The position numbers and the translations under genes are program-made. The notes beneath the pieces were generated by a model. That model was given only the letters and a program-made list of their open reading frames with translations. It made no database searches and had not been told where the DNA came from. DNA of 64,000 bases from an uncultured Cytophagales bacterium (GTDB lineage: Bacteria > Bacteroidota > Bacteroidia > Cytophagales > Cyclobacteriaceae): positions 1 to 64,000 of the forward strand of contig CAJXNP010000026.1 of NCBI GenBank assembly GCA_913057175.1, written 5' to 3'. Positions 25,572 to 34,776 of the stretch are shown piece by piece. Each line of letters starts with the position of its first letter. Within the stretch, counting starts at the first letter, position 1.

Positions 25572-26339
25572 TCAAACTTCGATATTGACGGTTTCTGCTA
25601 ATAATTTTTCACCCGGAAAATCCTCATCATCCAAAACAGTCTTGATCACATCATCCTTTCTGATCCTGTAGCTGATCTCCCCGGACCTTTTGTCCCTGAC
25701 GAAAAAAATTCGATAAGCTTTCACGGCAATGGTCAGATATTCTTCTCCTTCATTTACCGCGACATCTTCTCCGGTTTTACCAGCATGGAATGCTGCTCCA
25801 AGATCGCCTACGTTACCAGCAGCAGCCTCTAATCCGGCATCTATGGACTTGCCATCGGTATATTCCAGGGAATATTTTTTACACTTCAGAATATCCGTTA
25901 CGACGAACAATTCATCATTCTCAAGCATACTGATAAATGATTTGGCAGCCTTGTTCAATTTCGAGCTATTGATGTAGGCATCCAGTTCAAACTCATTTAC
26001 TGTATTCTTTTTGGCTTCCATCAGGTTGATTTTTACCGATTTGTTTTTATCAAGTTTGAAAGAAGCGGAAAGTTTGACGTACTTCAGCAGACTTTCCAGC
26101 AACGATAGATGGTTGTCAACTGAAACCTCCATGGAAATGGTTTTGTTAATATTTGCTGAAACCAGGTAGTCGTCAGAGATCAAGGGCAAAGGCACTTCAC
26201 TATCGATGAACAAATTATCGATCCTGGCCGCAGTGGAGTTGACAATTGTTTTATTCTGTTTAGTTAAAATGCCCAAAGGTTTGACCTGGTCGGTTGGCAT
26301 GCTGAGCAGCACATAACCGGAGATGTCGTTGGTTGCCAT
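25572..26339 (-). CDS. Bacterial gasdermin-like pore-forming protein (putative)
   Basis: 255 residues with no signal peptide. It follows the bacterial gasdermin pattern as I know it: an N-terminal GYVLLSMPTDQVKPLGIL strand, DNLF then ISDDYLVSANINKTISMEV, a FVVTDILKCKKYSLEY block (145-160), an Ala/Gly-rich amphipathic stretch (167-190) and TIAVKAYRIFFVRD (203-216), then about 40 residues that could be the autoinhibitory tail. Most bacterial gasdermins carry an N-terminal Cys for palmitoylation; here the only Cys is 153. It is the first gene of the operon, followed by a CHAT protease, which is the hallmark context. Sequence identity to known members is low, so this is a family call by pattern and context. 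Confidence 0.6.
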   Translation of the reverse strand: MATNDISGYVLLSMPTDQVKPLGILTKQNKTIVNSTAARIDNLFIDSEVPLPLISDDYLVSANINKTISMEVSVDNHLSLLESLLKYVKLSASFKLDKNKSVKINLMEAKKNTVNEFELDAYINSSKLNKAAKSFISMLENDELFVVTDILKCKKYSLEYTDGKSIDAGLEAAAGNVGDLGAAFHAGKTGEDVAVNEGEEYLTIAVKAYRIFFVRDKRSGEISYRIRKDDVIKTVLDDEDFPGEKLLAETVNIEV

Positions 26340-26496
26340 GGTTTAAAGGTTTGGTGATTCTTTTTTTGCATAAATTAATTCTTTTCCTGGCTAAAATCAA
26401 TGAAGCATCATATTCTTGACGTTTTAGGAGTAACACTTTAAAAAAATCCCGTTGCACGTTCGACGTTCATAAAAAGAATTCACTTAAATTTGACAT

Positions 26497-26922
26497 ATGA
26501 GGGCTTTTGCATCGCTTATTTTTTGTTTTGCTATGGGCTGTAGCGACGACAATCCGACACCGAATGATCTACTGACATCAACCACCTGGGGTAAACCTGA
26601 ACTCGTTCACCAACCTTCAGCGGGATTCACTGAGACAAAAAGTTGTGCCGTTGAGTCAACAACCTACAATTTCAATTCCGATGGTTCCTACCGGTATTTC
26701 GATGTCTGCAACTCCACAAACTTTCAAATGGACGGAAAGTGGTCCTGGACACAATCGGGGAAGGAAATAAAACTGGAAACAATCTATAATGATGTCCCCC
26801 AAAAAACCTATCGAATATTAATCCTGGAACTTTCGAATCAATTGCTCCATACGAAACAGATGGAATACAGCGAGCCATTGAATACGGCTCAGTATGTGGA
26901 ATTAAAATACCGACCTAAATAA
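26497..26922 (+). CDS. Lipocalin-like lipoprotein
   Basis: 141 residues with lipobox FAMGC and mature SDDNPTPNDLL. LLTSTTWGKPELVHQ, STTYNFNSDGSYRYFDVC and GKWSWTQSGKEIKL follow the lipocalin-like/DUF5004-type pattern (TTW..., D-G-S-Y, G-W-W). Two Cys pairs may form disulphides in the periplasm. It is divergent from the gasdermin operon with 157 bp between starts. No link to that operon is evident. Confidence 0.7.
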   Translation: MRAFASLIFCFAMGCSDDNPTPNDLLTSTTWGKPELVHQPSAGFTETKSCAVESTTYNFNSDGSYRYFDVCNSTNFQMDGKWSWTQSGKEIKLETIYNDVPQKTYRILILELSNQLLHTKQMEYSEPLNTAQYVELKYRPK

Positions 26923-27001
26923 TGGGAAATCATTTATTGGTTAGCTAAATAAAGAAAATACTTATCACCTGACGAATAATCATTATTACAAAATAATAAA
27001 A

Positions 27002-27754
27002 ATGAAAGAAGTTCAGGATAAATTCTCTCATCAATCGTTTGTTTACAAAAAATTCCGACCGACCTATCCAATAGAATTATTTGAATTCATTTATTCCTTT
27101 TGTTCAAATAAATCTACTGCATGGGACTGTGGGACTGGAAACGGGCAGGTCGCCCTGATCCTTGGTGATAAATTCGACCAAGTCTATGCCACTGATATCA
27201 GCGAAAAACAAATTCAAAATGCCGCACGAAAAGAGAACATCTTTTATTCCATTGAGCGGGCTGAAAAAACGTCATTCCCTGAAAACAGCATCGATTTGAT
27301 CACAGTAGCCCAGGCCATCCATTGGTTCGATTTGCCAGCTTTTAACCAGGAAGCCGGAAGGGTTTTAAAACCCGGCGGGGTCGTCGCAATATGGGGATAT
27401 GGAATGTTGGAAATTGACGCTGAAACAGACCAAATGATTCAAGATTTTTATCACAATATGGTTGGGAAGTACTGGGATAAGGAACGCAAACACATTGAAA
27501 ACAGGTATGAATCGATTCCATTTGATTTTGAAGAAGTAAATCACTCTCAGAAATTTCAAATCAAAGCCTACTGGACTCCCGAACAACTAAGTGGATATCT
27601 CAATTCCTGGTCAAGTGTCCAAAATTACATCCGGCAAAATGATGGCGAAAACCCGGTAAATGAGTTGATGGGTGAACTTTCAAATAAATGGGATACCGGG
27701 CTAAAAGAGGTAGCTTTTCCAATATTTCTCCGTATTGGAAGAAACAAAAAATAA
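27002..27754 (+). CDS. Class I SAM-dependent methyltransferase
   Basis: 250 residues, cytoplasmic. Motif I is AWDCGTGNGQVALIL, the acidic end of strand two is YATDISEKQI, and motif II/III region TVAQAIHWFDLPAFNQEAGRVLKPGGVVAIWGYG follows. The HWFD sequence places it in the Methyltransf_11 group close to yeast trans-aconitate methyltransferase homologues. The substrate is unknown. Length is typical and there is no operon partner. Confidence 0.9.
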   Translation: MKEVQDKFSHQSFVYKKFRPTYPIELFEFIYSFCSNKSTAWDCGTGNGQVALILGDKFDQVYATDISEKQIQNAARKENIFYSIERAEKTSFPENSIDLITVAQAIHWFDLPAFNQEAGRVLKPGGVVAIWGYGMLEIDAETDQMIQDFYHNMVGKYWDKERKHIENRYESIPFDFEEVNHSQKFQIKAYWTPEQLSGYLNSWSSVQNYIRQNDGENPVNELMGELSNKWDTGLKEVAFPIFLRIGRNKK

Positions 27755-27842
27755 TTTTTTCTACATTCCTTTTTAAGAAGTCGATTTTCTCGATTCAATT
27801 TCAATTGAAAGAACTGTACGATCAAATACCAATATTTAAATT

Positions 27843-28883
27843 ATGACCTGGAAATCCGCCATTTACCTACCCTTGTTCTATTTTTTTTCATTACAATGCT
27901 CATTTAGTCAGGATTCTCAAATCTATGAATACCAGGAAGACTCAAGGACAAAATCTTTTTGGGATGGAGACACTGTTCAATCAAAGGGGAAAAAAGATTT
28001 TTTAAACGTTGATGGCCAGGGTGTTATTACCCGGCTTTGGTGGACAGCCTGGCCGAAAGAAAATGCAGAAGAAAATTTGCGATTCGCTCAGCAAATGATT
28101 CTGAATGTATATTGGGATGGTAGCGATAAAGCTGCTATTTCTGTTCCGATAGCAGACTTTTTCTGTCAGCCACTAAACCTTCAACTCTTCGATAATTACT
28201 TCTTCAATTCCACCAATGACAAGCTGGTTTTCAATGCCATGATCCCAATGCCCTTCAGGCAAAATGCCAGGTTTGAAGTCGTGAATTATTCTAATGAGGA
28301 AGTTGTCTTTTGGTTCGGTGCAGATTTGGAAATGAAAGAGCTGGAAGACAACAACCTTTATCTCCACGCTTATAGGCAGATTCTCGAAGATGTCCCTCAG
28401 GATTCGGCCTTTTTTATTCTTCCGGAAGTCAGCGGTAAAGGTAAATTTCTAGGAGTTCATTTGGGTCTCAATCAGCAAAATGTCCTGGAAAACTGGCCGT
28501 GGTATACCCGACCTGTTTCCATCTCTCTGGATAAAAAGGGTGAAGCTGAAAAACCTGATATGTTCATCAATACCATAGATGATTACTTCGCTTCCGGCTG
28601 GTGGGATCGCGAACAGAAACACGAAACGTATGATTTCGATTTTACAGGAAGACCTTATCTCTCAGTTGATGAAAATAATAATCTTAGAATCTCAATGTAT
28701 CGCTATCATGTGCGGGATCCATTTTGGTTTTCCGAAAACCTGTCATTTAAAATAGGGGAAAACTGGAATTTTGGAGACCAGGAAATCGGCAATGGCGATT
28801 GGTCGACAACAGTTTTCTTTTATCTGGATGATCCACAAAACAATCTGGAGGGTAACTACTCAGCTGCATCAATAGAACGCTGA
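27843..28883 (+). CDS. DUF2961 domain protein (GH172-like)
   Basis: 346 residues with a signal peptide ending near CSFSQ. GQGVITRLWWTAWP, QMILNVYWDGSDKAAISVPIADFF and the closing FFYLDDPQNN match DUF2961, the family of GH172 difructose-anhydride and arabinofuranosidase enzymes. It should act in the periplasm or on the surface as a trimeric or hexameric glycosidase. The last three residues IER and the stop lie within a dispersed repeat (from 28871), so the original 3' end may have been replaced. The substrate is unknown. Confidence 0.8.
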   Translation: MTWKSAIYLPLFYFFSLQCSFSQDSQIYEYQEDSRTKSFWDGDTVQSKGKKDFLNVDGQGVITRLWWTAWPKENAEENLRFAQQMILNVYWDGSDKAAISVPIADFFCQPLNLQLFDNYFFNSTNDKLVFNAMIPMPFRQNARFEVVNYSNEEVVFWFGADLEMKELEDNNLYLHAYRQILEDVPQDSAFFILPEVSGKGKFLGVHLGLNQQNVLENWPWYTRPVSISLDKKGEAEKPDMFINTIDDYFASGWWDREQKHETYDFDFTGRPYLSVDENNNLRISMYRYHVRDPFWFSENLSFKIGENWNFGDQEIGNGDWSTTVFFYLDDPQNNLEGNYSAASIER

Positions 28884-29070
28884 TAAAGCAGATTAAGATA
28901 TACGCAGATAAAAATATGTCTGTTGATATCTATGAAAAGATCAAAATTGTAAAAGCGGAATGAAATCAAGAAAAATTGGAATTAAAAATTAAAGAATGGC
29001 AAATCTTAATTTTGAAGCTTCAATTTAATCATCTTTGATCATACAGATCAGCGTCATCTGCGTTCAATAA
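28871..29070. repeat. Dispersed repeat overlapping the GH172-like stop codon
   Basis: The left end AATAGAACGC (28871-28880) and the inverted right end TTATTGAACGCAGATGACGC (29051-29070) form an imperfect pair. The 17-nt stretch at 29049-29065 is the exact reverse complement of 1052-1068 in the other copy. The interior is AT-rich with no ORF. Confidence 0.6.
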
Positions 29071-29141
29071 TAATTTACTTGCTGAATAGTTACCCAGGAG
29101 GAAATAAAATTCAAATCGAGAAATGGACTATGAAGGTGAAT

Positions 29142-30701
29142 CTACTTAATCACTTTCATCACCTTATTAAAACCATCCCCCTTGAACACAACCAGATAAG
29201 GCCCGGATGGCAGACCATCTGTATTCCATGAAAGTTCGTTTATTCCATTACGGGTTTGACCACGATATATTTTTTGTACCATTTTTCCGTTAAGATCCAG
29301 CAATTCCACAATGATATTATCTCCGCCAGATTGAAATTGTATAAAAGACTGCGGTTTTAAAGGATTCGGATAGATCCGGAAAGATTGGTCAATTTTTTCT
29401 TCCAAACCTGTGATTTTTTCCACCCGCCCTATCACCGGAACCGTATCAAAGGAATTGTACATTAAATCTGATGACTGGCTGCCATCAAGTCCAAACCATT
29501 GTTCGAGAACGGATGCATAGACCTGCCTGAAATCATTCTGAATAGGTAAGTTATCCTCATAGCTCATGTTACTCCGGATTTCAGGATTCTGACCCAGAAC
29601 ACCCCCTTTTATTTCATTTCCAAACAGGAACATCGGCGCCGCTGATCCGTGATCAGTTCCAAGGCTGGCATTGGAGACGATCCTTCTTCCAAACTCTGAA
29701 AAAGTCATTCCGATAACCTTATCGGCGTTGCCGTGGGATTCAAGATCATTCATAAATGCCATCACAGCATCATTCAGCTCCTTCAATAGTTCGCTATGTT
29801 CTCCCTTTGTATGGTCATTGGAAAGAACCTGGGCATCATGGGTATCAAATCCCCCCAGGCGAACCAGGTAAACCGGGGTTTGCAAACCTCCGGCGATGAG
29901 TCTTGAGACAATCTTCAATTGTTCTCCCAGACCGGATTGTGGAAACGACTGCTGATTTTTTACTTTCTCAGCTGCATTTCGTACAACTTCCCCATAAACC
30001 TGGGATTGTTTTTTGATGGTTTGAATGTATTGCAATTTATCGCCTACCCTGGTTTCCAGAGGTTCATCATCTATGTTATCCACAAGGCGGTAAAATGAAG
30101 TCGGATCATTGACAACCATGCTCATGGAGGTGTTGGGCCCCTGAAAGAGCAGTGATGAACCATAGCCGATCTCAATAGCCAGAGGATCGGGCATCAATTC
30201 ATTGGGAAAGTCTTCGGGAAATCCCGGATACTGTTGATCAAGATACCTTCCCGACCAACCGGAATTAATTACTTCTTTCGCACCGGATGCTGTCATCCAG
30301 ATATCCTGTGACCGGAAATGAGAAAAGTTTTGTTCAGGATATCCAACGGATTGAACGATTTTCAACCGGCCTTCCTGAAATAAGGATGAAAACCCATTTA
30401 AGGATGGATGTAATCCTAAATCATAACCCGGCAACTCGATCAATCTATTCTCCGGAAGGATCACATGAGGCCTGACCGAATTGAGTGCAGACATTTTATC
30501 CAATGGAACAAGCGTGTTCAACCCATCGTTTCCACCTTCCAGGTAAATCATTACCAGGATGCGGTCATTTTCTATCGCATTTCTCATCACGGAAGCAAAA
30601 ACTTTGTTGATGGGTAGTGAGGTTCCGAAAGAGCCAGCCAGGCCAGTTGCAGCCATGGAATGAAATGTATGTCGTAAAAATTTCCTTCGTTTCATCATCA
30701 C
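29142..30701 (-). CDS. DUF1501 protein with T9SS sorting domain
   Basis: 519 residues. MMMKRRKFLRHTF carries a twin-arginine-like motif in a signal sequence. The DUF1501 core includes VMIYLEGGNDGLNTLVPL, SGWSGRYLDQQYPG, GGFDTHDAQ and GTDHGSAAPMFLFGNEIKGG, related to the alkaline-phosphatase/sulfatase superfamily. Residues about 445-519 (FRIYPNPLKPQSFIQFQSGG to NKVMKVIK) are a T9SS sorting domain, so the protein is surface-exported. It overlaps the DUF1800 gene by 4 bp. The DUF1501/DUF1800 pair is conserved across Bacteroidota and Planctomycetes with unknown role. Confidence 0.88.
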   Translation of the reverse strand: MMMKRRKFLRHTFHSMAATGLAGSFGTSLPINKVFASVMRNAIENDRILVMIYLEGGNDGLNTLVPLDKMSALNSVRPHVILPENRLIELPGYDLGLHPSLNGFSSLFQEGRLKIVQSVGYPEQNFSHFRSQDIWMTASGAKEVINSGWSGRYLDQQYPGFPEDFPNELMPDPLAIEIGYGSSLLFQGPNTSMSMVVNDPTSFYRLVDNIDDEPLETRVGDKLQYIQTIKKQSQVYGEVVRNAAEKVKNQQSFPQSGLGEQLKIVSRLIAGGLQTPVYLVRLGGFDTHDAQVLSNDHTKGEHSELLKELNDAVMAFMNDLESHGNADKVIGMTFSEFGRRIVSNASLGTDHGSAAPMFLFGNEIKGGVLGQNPEIRSNMSYEDNLPIQNDFRQVYASVLEQWFGLDGSQSSDLMYNSFDTVPVIGRVEKITGLEEKIDQSFRIYPNPLKPQSFIQFQSGGDNIIVELLDLNGKMVQKIYRGQTRNGINELSWNTDGLPSGPYLVVFKGDGFNKVMKVIK

Positions 30702-32476
30702 ATCAATTGAAATTCCGCAAGTTGTGTCAGTTGCTGAAACATGGCCTTCAGACGGGTTTCTACTACCTGTCTGTATTGCTCATTTTCAGGATCATAATCA
30801 AAGTTATTCCAGGCTTGGGTCCAATAATGATCACTTGCCTGTCCGGACAATAGCGTTTTCTTCAGAAAAGCATGCGTGTCCTCCGAAAGTGAGACACCCG
30901 TTAATAATTGAACCGCTTCCTCAATCATCAGGTCAGGGTCCGAAGGATTATCCAGTGATTTTACAAACTCTGTTAAATCAGCAAAAAGTCTGTTTGTTTC
31001 GTCTACCCAAAAGCCCCAAAAAATTAAAGAATCCGTTTTGATCGCCCTGCTGGGAACGGTATTTGTGGAGATCCACGCCTTATCAAACTGGGGCGCCTGG
31101 TAATAGGCCGGCCAACCCGAAACATTCGGGGGATCGCCAATTTCCATCCCCAACTCGGACATACTCCAATGGATGGATCCGTAAGTGTTCCTGGCGATGG
31201 ATGTGTCCTCGGAGATGTTTTTTTCAACATCAAGTGTTCTCATGGATCCTATCAAATAATCAACCGGATTTTTAATGAGGACTCCCCTGTTTTCAGGATC
31301 AAAGAAATGCTCACTTTTAAAAAGTGTTTTCAGCACAGGTACCATTCCATAATTGTTTTCCCTGAAAACCTGTGCCAGAGGTTGGATGACGTTTTCTTCT
31401 GTCTGCTCATCTATTTCGTGGTAGACAAAGAAATTATACAATCTTCGACAGATGTATAAAGCCGTTTCATTGTTATCAAAGATCATGTCCAGCAAATCGT
31501 CCAGTTCCAATGCACCTCCTACTCCACTTCGTCCGGTAATCACACGATTCCCATAAAAAGCTGAAAATTGCTTGTTTGCCGTTTCATGCAGATGCGGATA
31601 AAACTGGGTTTTCATCACTCCTTCACTGGTCACATCATCCCAGTGAGTCACCCAGCCAGTCAACACACGTGCAGCAGCCTGGACATCTTCTTCGGTGTAA
31701 TTTGATCCCGGACCTTTGCCGATGCAAAACAGTTCCTGTAATTCCCGTGCATAATTTTCGTCAGGCGCTTCCTTATTGTTTAAAGTGCCATTGAGGTATA
31801 GAAGCATGACCGGGTTTAAGGTCAATTCCCTGATGAGCGTTTTGTAATTTCCCAGGGCATGTGTACGCAGCATATCGAAATACTGGTAGCTACCTTTGGA
31901 AATAAATATTCCCCACATTTCTGTTACCAACAGGTTGTGCCAGAAAAGGATCATTTTTTCATGAATGGTAGTTTCCTGATGAAGAAAGTTTTTCACCATC
32001 CAGGCTTTCAGGGAAATAATCCTCGGTGATTCCAGGTCGTCATCCCACGGCGCTTCGATAAAGGTTTCACCATCGGCTATTTCATTATCTTCCACACCTG
32101 CTTCAAGGGAATAGTTATAATCATTGACAGGTGGGTCGGGAATGGGACTTGTTTGTATGAGCTCATCCACTGCCTGTTCCATCGACATGCCTGTGAAATA
32201 GTCCAGCTCACTTTTTTTAACACCAAACAGAAGCCTTCGCAACAGATGTGCCGCTTGTTGAGAGGTCCATTCATCCGTGTAGGGATCAAGCCCTGAGTCA
32301 AGTGCAGTACGGCTTGAACTGCCACTTTTTCGAAAACCAGCATCCCCGGATGGTGGTAAAGGTTCCGGAATAACCTTTCTGTATTTTTTGATGATCTCAG
32401 CTAGGTTTGCCGGCCTCGGATCCTTTCCTAATCCCATAATGAAAAATGTCAAAAAATAAATAGTTCCAAAAATCAT
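30698..32476 (-). CDS. DUF1800 protein
   Basis: 592 residues as called; MGLGKDPRPANLAEI at 32437 is an alternative start that would remove a hydrophobic leader (MIFGTIYFLTFFI). Core motifs: AAHLLRRLLFGVKKSELDYF, ILFWHNLLVTEM, YARELQELFCIGKG, VQAAARVLTGWV and NPVDYLIGSMR, as usual for DUF1800. ATGA overlap with the following DUF1501 gene shows translational coupling, so the two products probably form one unit. Reaction unknown. Confidence 0.88.
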   Translation of the reverse strand: MIFGTIYFLTFFIMGLGKDPRPANLAEIIKKYRKVIPEPLPPSGDAGFRKSGSSSRTALDSGLDPYTDEWTSQQAAHLLRRLLFGVKKSELDYFTGMSMEQAVDELIQTSPIPDPPVNDYNYSLEAGVEDNEIADGETFIEAPWDDDLESPRIISLKAWMVKNFLHQETTIHEKMILFWHNLLVTEMWGIFISKGSYQYFDMLRTHALGNYKTLIRELTLNPVMLLYLNGTLNNKEAPDENYARELQELFCIGKGPGSNYTEEDVQAAARVLTGWVTHWDDVTSEGVMKTQFYPHLHETANKQFSAFYGNRVITGRSGVGGALELDDLLDMIFDNNETALYICRRLYNFFVYHEIDEQTEENVIQPLAQVFRENNYGMVPVLKTLFKSEHFFDPENRGVLIKNPVDYLIGSMRTLDVEKNISEDTSIARNTYGSIHWSMSELGMEIGDPPNVSGWPAYYQAPQFDKAWISTNTVPSRAIKTDSLIFWGFWVDETNRLFADLTEFVKSLDNPSDPDLMIEEAVQLLTGVSLSEDTHAFLKKTLLSGQASDHYWTQAWNNFDYDPENEQYRQVVETRLKAMFQQLTQLAEFQLM

Positions 32477-32667
32477 GTTGGTTCAAACACATCTGCAGAC
32501 CAACCACAATATGCAATATACTCAAATTTTAAGGGATTCGCGCAAGATCGGTGATGGAACGGGAATAACAGCTCGTTTTCCATAGCTGCAATTCTATAAG
32601 AAAGAATACCGCATAACAACTGATCCGTTCTTACGGATATAGCATTGGTGCAATATGCTTAGTGTTG

Positions 32668-32800
32668 ACCTTCTAGTTCATCGTACGGTGATTTTTTGTT
32701 GTCTTTTTCTTTAAAGTGTTAAAATTTTCGGATTGTCACTTCCGAGGCTGTTGGATAAAGTTCTATCCCATCTCTAATTCAGTATTCCTATTTATTATCA
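32668..32800 (-). pseudogene. Decayed copy of the 3' end of the gene at 38029-38703
   Basis: The plus-strand DNA aligns with 38036-38172: CTTTTTCTTTAAAGTGTTAA against CTTTTTCATCAAAGTGTTAA, then CACTTCCGAGGCT against CGCTTCCGAGGCT, then AAAGTTCTATC against AGAGTTTTATC and CAGTATTCCT against CAGTGTTCCT. On the minus strand the copy has in-frame stops and small indels, with NTLKKKTTKN still visible against NTLMKKATKK. No intact gene remains here. Confidence 0.75.
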
Positions 32801-33645
32801 AGCTCTTCTGTAAGCTAAGAATCCTTCAAACATTGAAATCTATTGCATCAATCCTATAATGAAAAAGGTGGATAAATTTCCTACTGAACTGTACCTACCA
32901 TTTGCAGCTTTCATTATGATATAACTCGTGGTGATTATCAACGGAAAACAAAAAAATTAACTGATAAAATAAATAGAGCCAAAGATCAATTTTTCTATCA
33001 TTTCGCATCATCTTCGCAGCCCCATCACTTCTATAATCAATCTTAGAAGGATAATCCTCAAACAGAATGAAGAATACAAAAAAAGAATTCATTTAATACA
33101 TTTAATAAACTTCAAGGAAGACCCACCTATTATTAGATTATTTGGTTAGCTGTGTAAGATTTTAATCTGAAGATCTTTCAATAGAACCCGAAGAGGTAAG
33201 CATTCTTGAAAGTATAGCAAATTCCTCCAAACCAAATGAGAAAGGTTGATGACAAAAGAAAATCGTGATACCGGTATAGGGATCCTGGAAGAATTAAAAT
33301 CCAGTTTCTTTAATATCGATGATTAAACATACAAAAAAGGCTGCGAGAATATGTGAGTTTTTTCTTTGACTTAATATCTGCAAAAATTTTATCTAAAAAA
33401 ATAAAGGAGAATTAACTATTAAAAGTGGTCTGCTAAAAGGATTTAAATTACAAAACTCTTTTCCAACACAATACATTGTTGATCATTTACCACCATCAGA
33501 TGCGATTCATAAAGAGGAATCTTTTATATCTCAAATTTAAAACCTCAGTGTCTTAATCAGTAGTTACAATTGTTCAACTTATAAAATCTTCTTACGAACC
33601 GATGCATCTGATGGAGGTAATGCAACAGCTAAAATATCTTCAATA
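32801..33645. other. Non-coding stretch, no gene recognised
   Basis: AT-rich DNA with no ORF above about 65 codons that looks coding. Short open stretches (for example 33249-33326, encoding a 25-residue peptide starting MTKENRDTGIGI) have no recognised homology. CCATCAGATGC (33493-33503) and its inverted copy (33604-33614) form a distant pair. With the pseudogene just upstream, this reads as decayed sequence. Confidence 0.6.
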
Positions 33646-34776
33646 CTATAAACCAAAGTGTGGATGTCCGAAGTTACTAATTGTCCAAACCTCTCCTGCC
33701 AAGGTAACAATATAGGCCTTGTTCCTAATAAATTCTAGGGAGGTGGGTCGATCTAGCCCATCAGATATTACAGTAAACGTTCCGTCTTTATTGACCCTCA
33801 GAAGTGAACCATCATTTGGAATCGCCGGTGAACCCTCTTGAACGCCATCCCACTCGCCCTGTGAAAGAGCATAAAGAGTTAGACCCCATTGGGCTCGGCC
33901 TCGGTGAGATCGACCGTAGTGAGATAGGCTATAATTGAACTCCACATCAACCAGCAATCGGGCCCCTGAGGCCACGTCTCTAACAATGGGCGAAATTGGG
34001 CCAAACGATACTACTTTACCATCTTCTGGATTGTGAGGTATGGGTCCAGCTTCTGCCATATAAACTCTGTTGCCCCACAACGCAAGCCCTGTTGGAACAA
34101 CGTTGCCAAAAGTCTTGAATTCAGTGATCTCACCATTGCAGGTAACATGCAATATACGGTTATGGTGGCCATCCGCTACCAGAAACGCTCCACGATATGA
34201 CTGAAAAGAGTATTGCACCCCTGTTGGAACAAAAAAATCAGTGTTCGGCGGATTAGCCAGGGAAAATGCACCAATGTCCGCAATGACAGTAAAGCTGTTC
34301 GGTCCGTCTATGCGATAGATTCCGACGACGTCTCCAGGGTTTCCACCTAGTTCAGGTCCAACGAGCGTGACCAAGGCATAAGCTTTTCTGCCAAGGAATG
34401 CGACATCCCACACACCTCCAATATCAAAGATAGGTAAGGGAAATCCACTGGCAAATGTCATAATTTCACCAGTTTTTGGGTTGATGCGTGAAATCCTTCC
34501 GAATGCATACTCGGTAACATATAATGCCCCATCTGGGCCAACGGTACTACCCGATGCGCCTTGAAGACCTGATGTAAGCGGTTTGGCATATCCAGTTTTT
34601 GATTTGAATTTACTTTCCTCCATCCGTAGTGTCGCGTTTGAATCAGGAGTCAGGCCGTCGATTTCATCATCACAGCCAGCAAGTAAAACTAGAAGAGCAA
34701 AGGAGACAGCTAATAAAGAGAATCCTCCTTTAAAGCGTCTCTCGTTGACGAGTAATAGTTTAGTTTGTCTGAACAT
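33646..34776 (-). CDS. ScyD/ScyE family beta-propeller lipoprotein
   Basis: 376 residues. A long basic leader ends with the lipobox LLAGC. Propeller blades are visible as GLQGASGSTVGPDGALYVTE, GRISRINPKTGEIMTFASG, VPTGVQYSFQSYRGAFLVAD and DGTFTVISDGLDRPTSLEFI, as in the ScyD/ScyE family named from the scytonemin cluster and common as exported proteins. Base composition is richer in G+C than the non-coding region beside it. It may bind a ligand rather than catalyse. Monocistronic. Confidence 0.82.
   Translation of the reverse strand: MFRQTKLLLVNERRFKGGFSLLAVSFALLVLLAGCDDEIDGLTPDSNATLRMEESKFKSKTGYAKPLTSGLQGASGSTVGPDGALYVTEYAFGRISRINPKTGEIMTFASGFPLPIFDIGGVWDVAFLGRKAYALVTLVGPELGGNPGDVVGIYRIDGPNSFTVIADIGAFSLANPPNTDFFVPTGVQYSFQSYRGAFLVADGHHNRILHVTCNGEITEFKTFGNVVPTGLALWGNRVYMAEAGPIPHNPEDGKVVSFGPISPIVRDVASGARLLVDVEFNYSLSHYGRSHRGRAQWGLTLYALSQGEWDGVQEGSPAIPNDGSLLRVNKDGTFTVISDGLDRPTSLEFIRNKAYIVTLAGEVWTISNFGHPHFGL

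Noticed and set aside
32895-33092. A 65-codon minus-strand frame in the gene-free region
   Set aside because: Low-complexity hydrophobic composition, no homology seen, next to a decayed gene.
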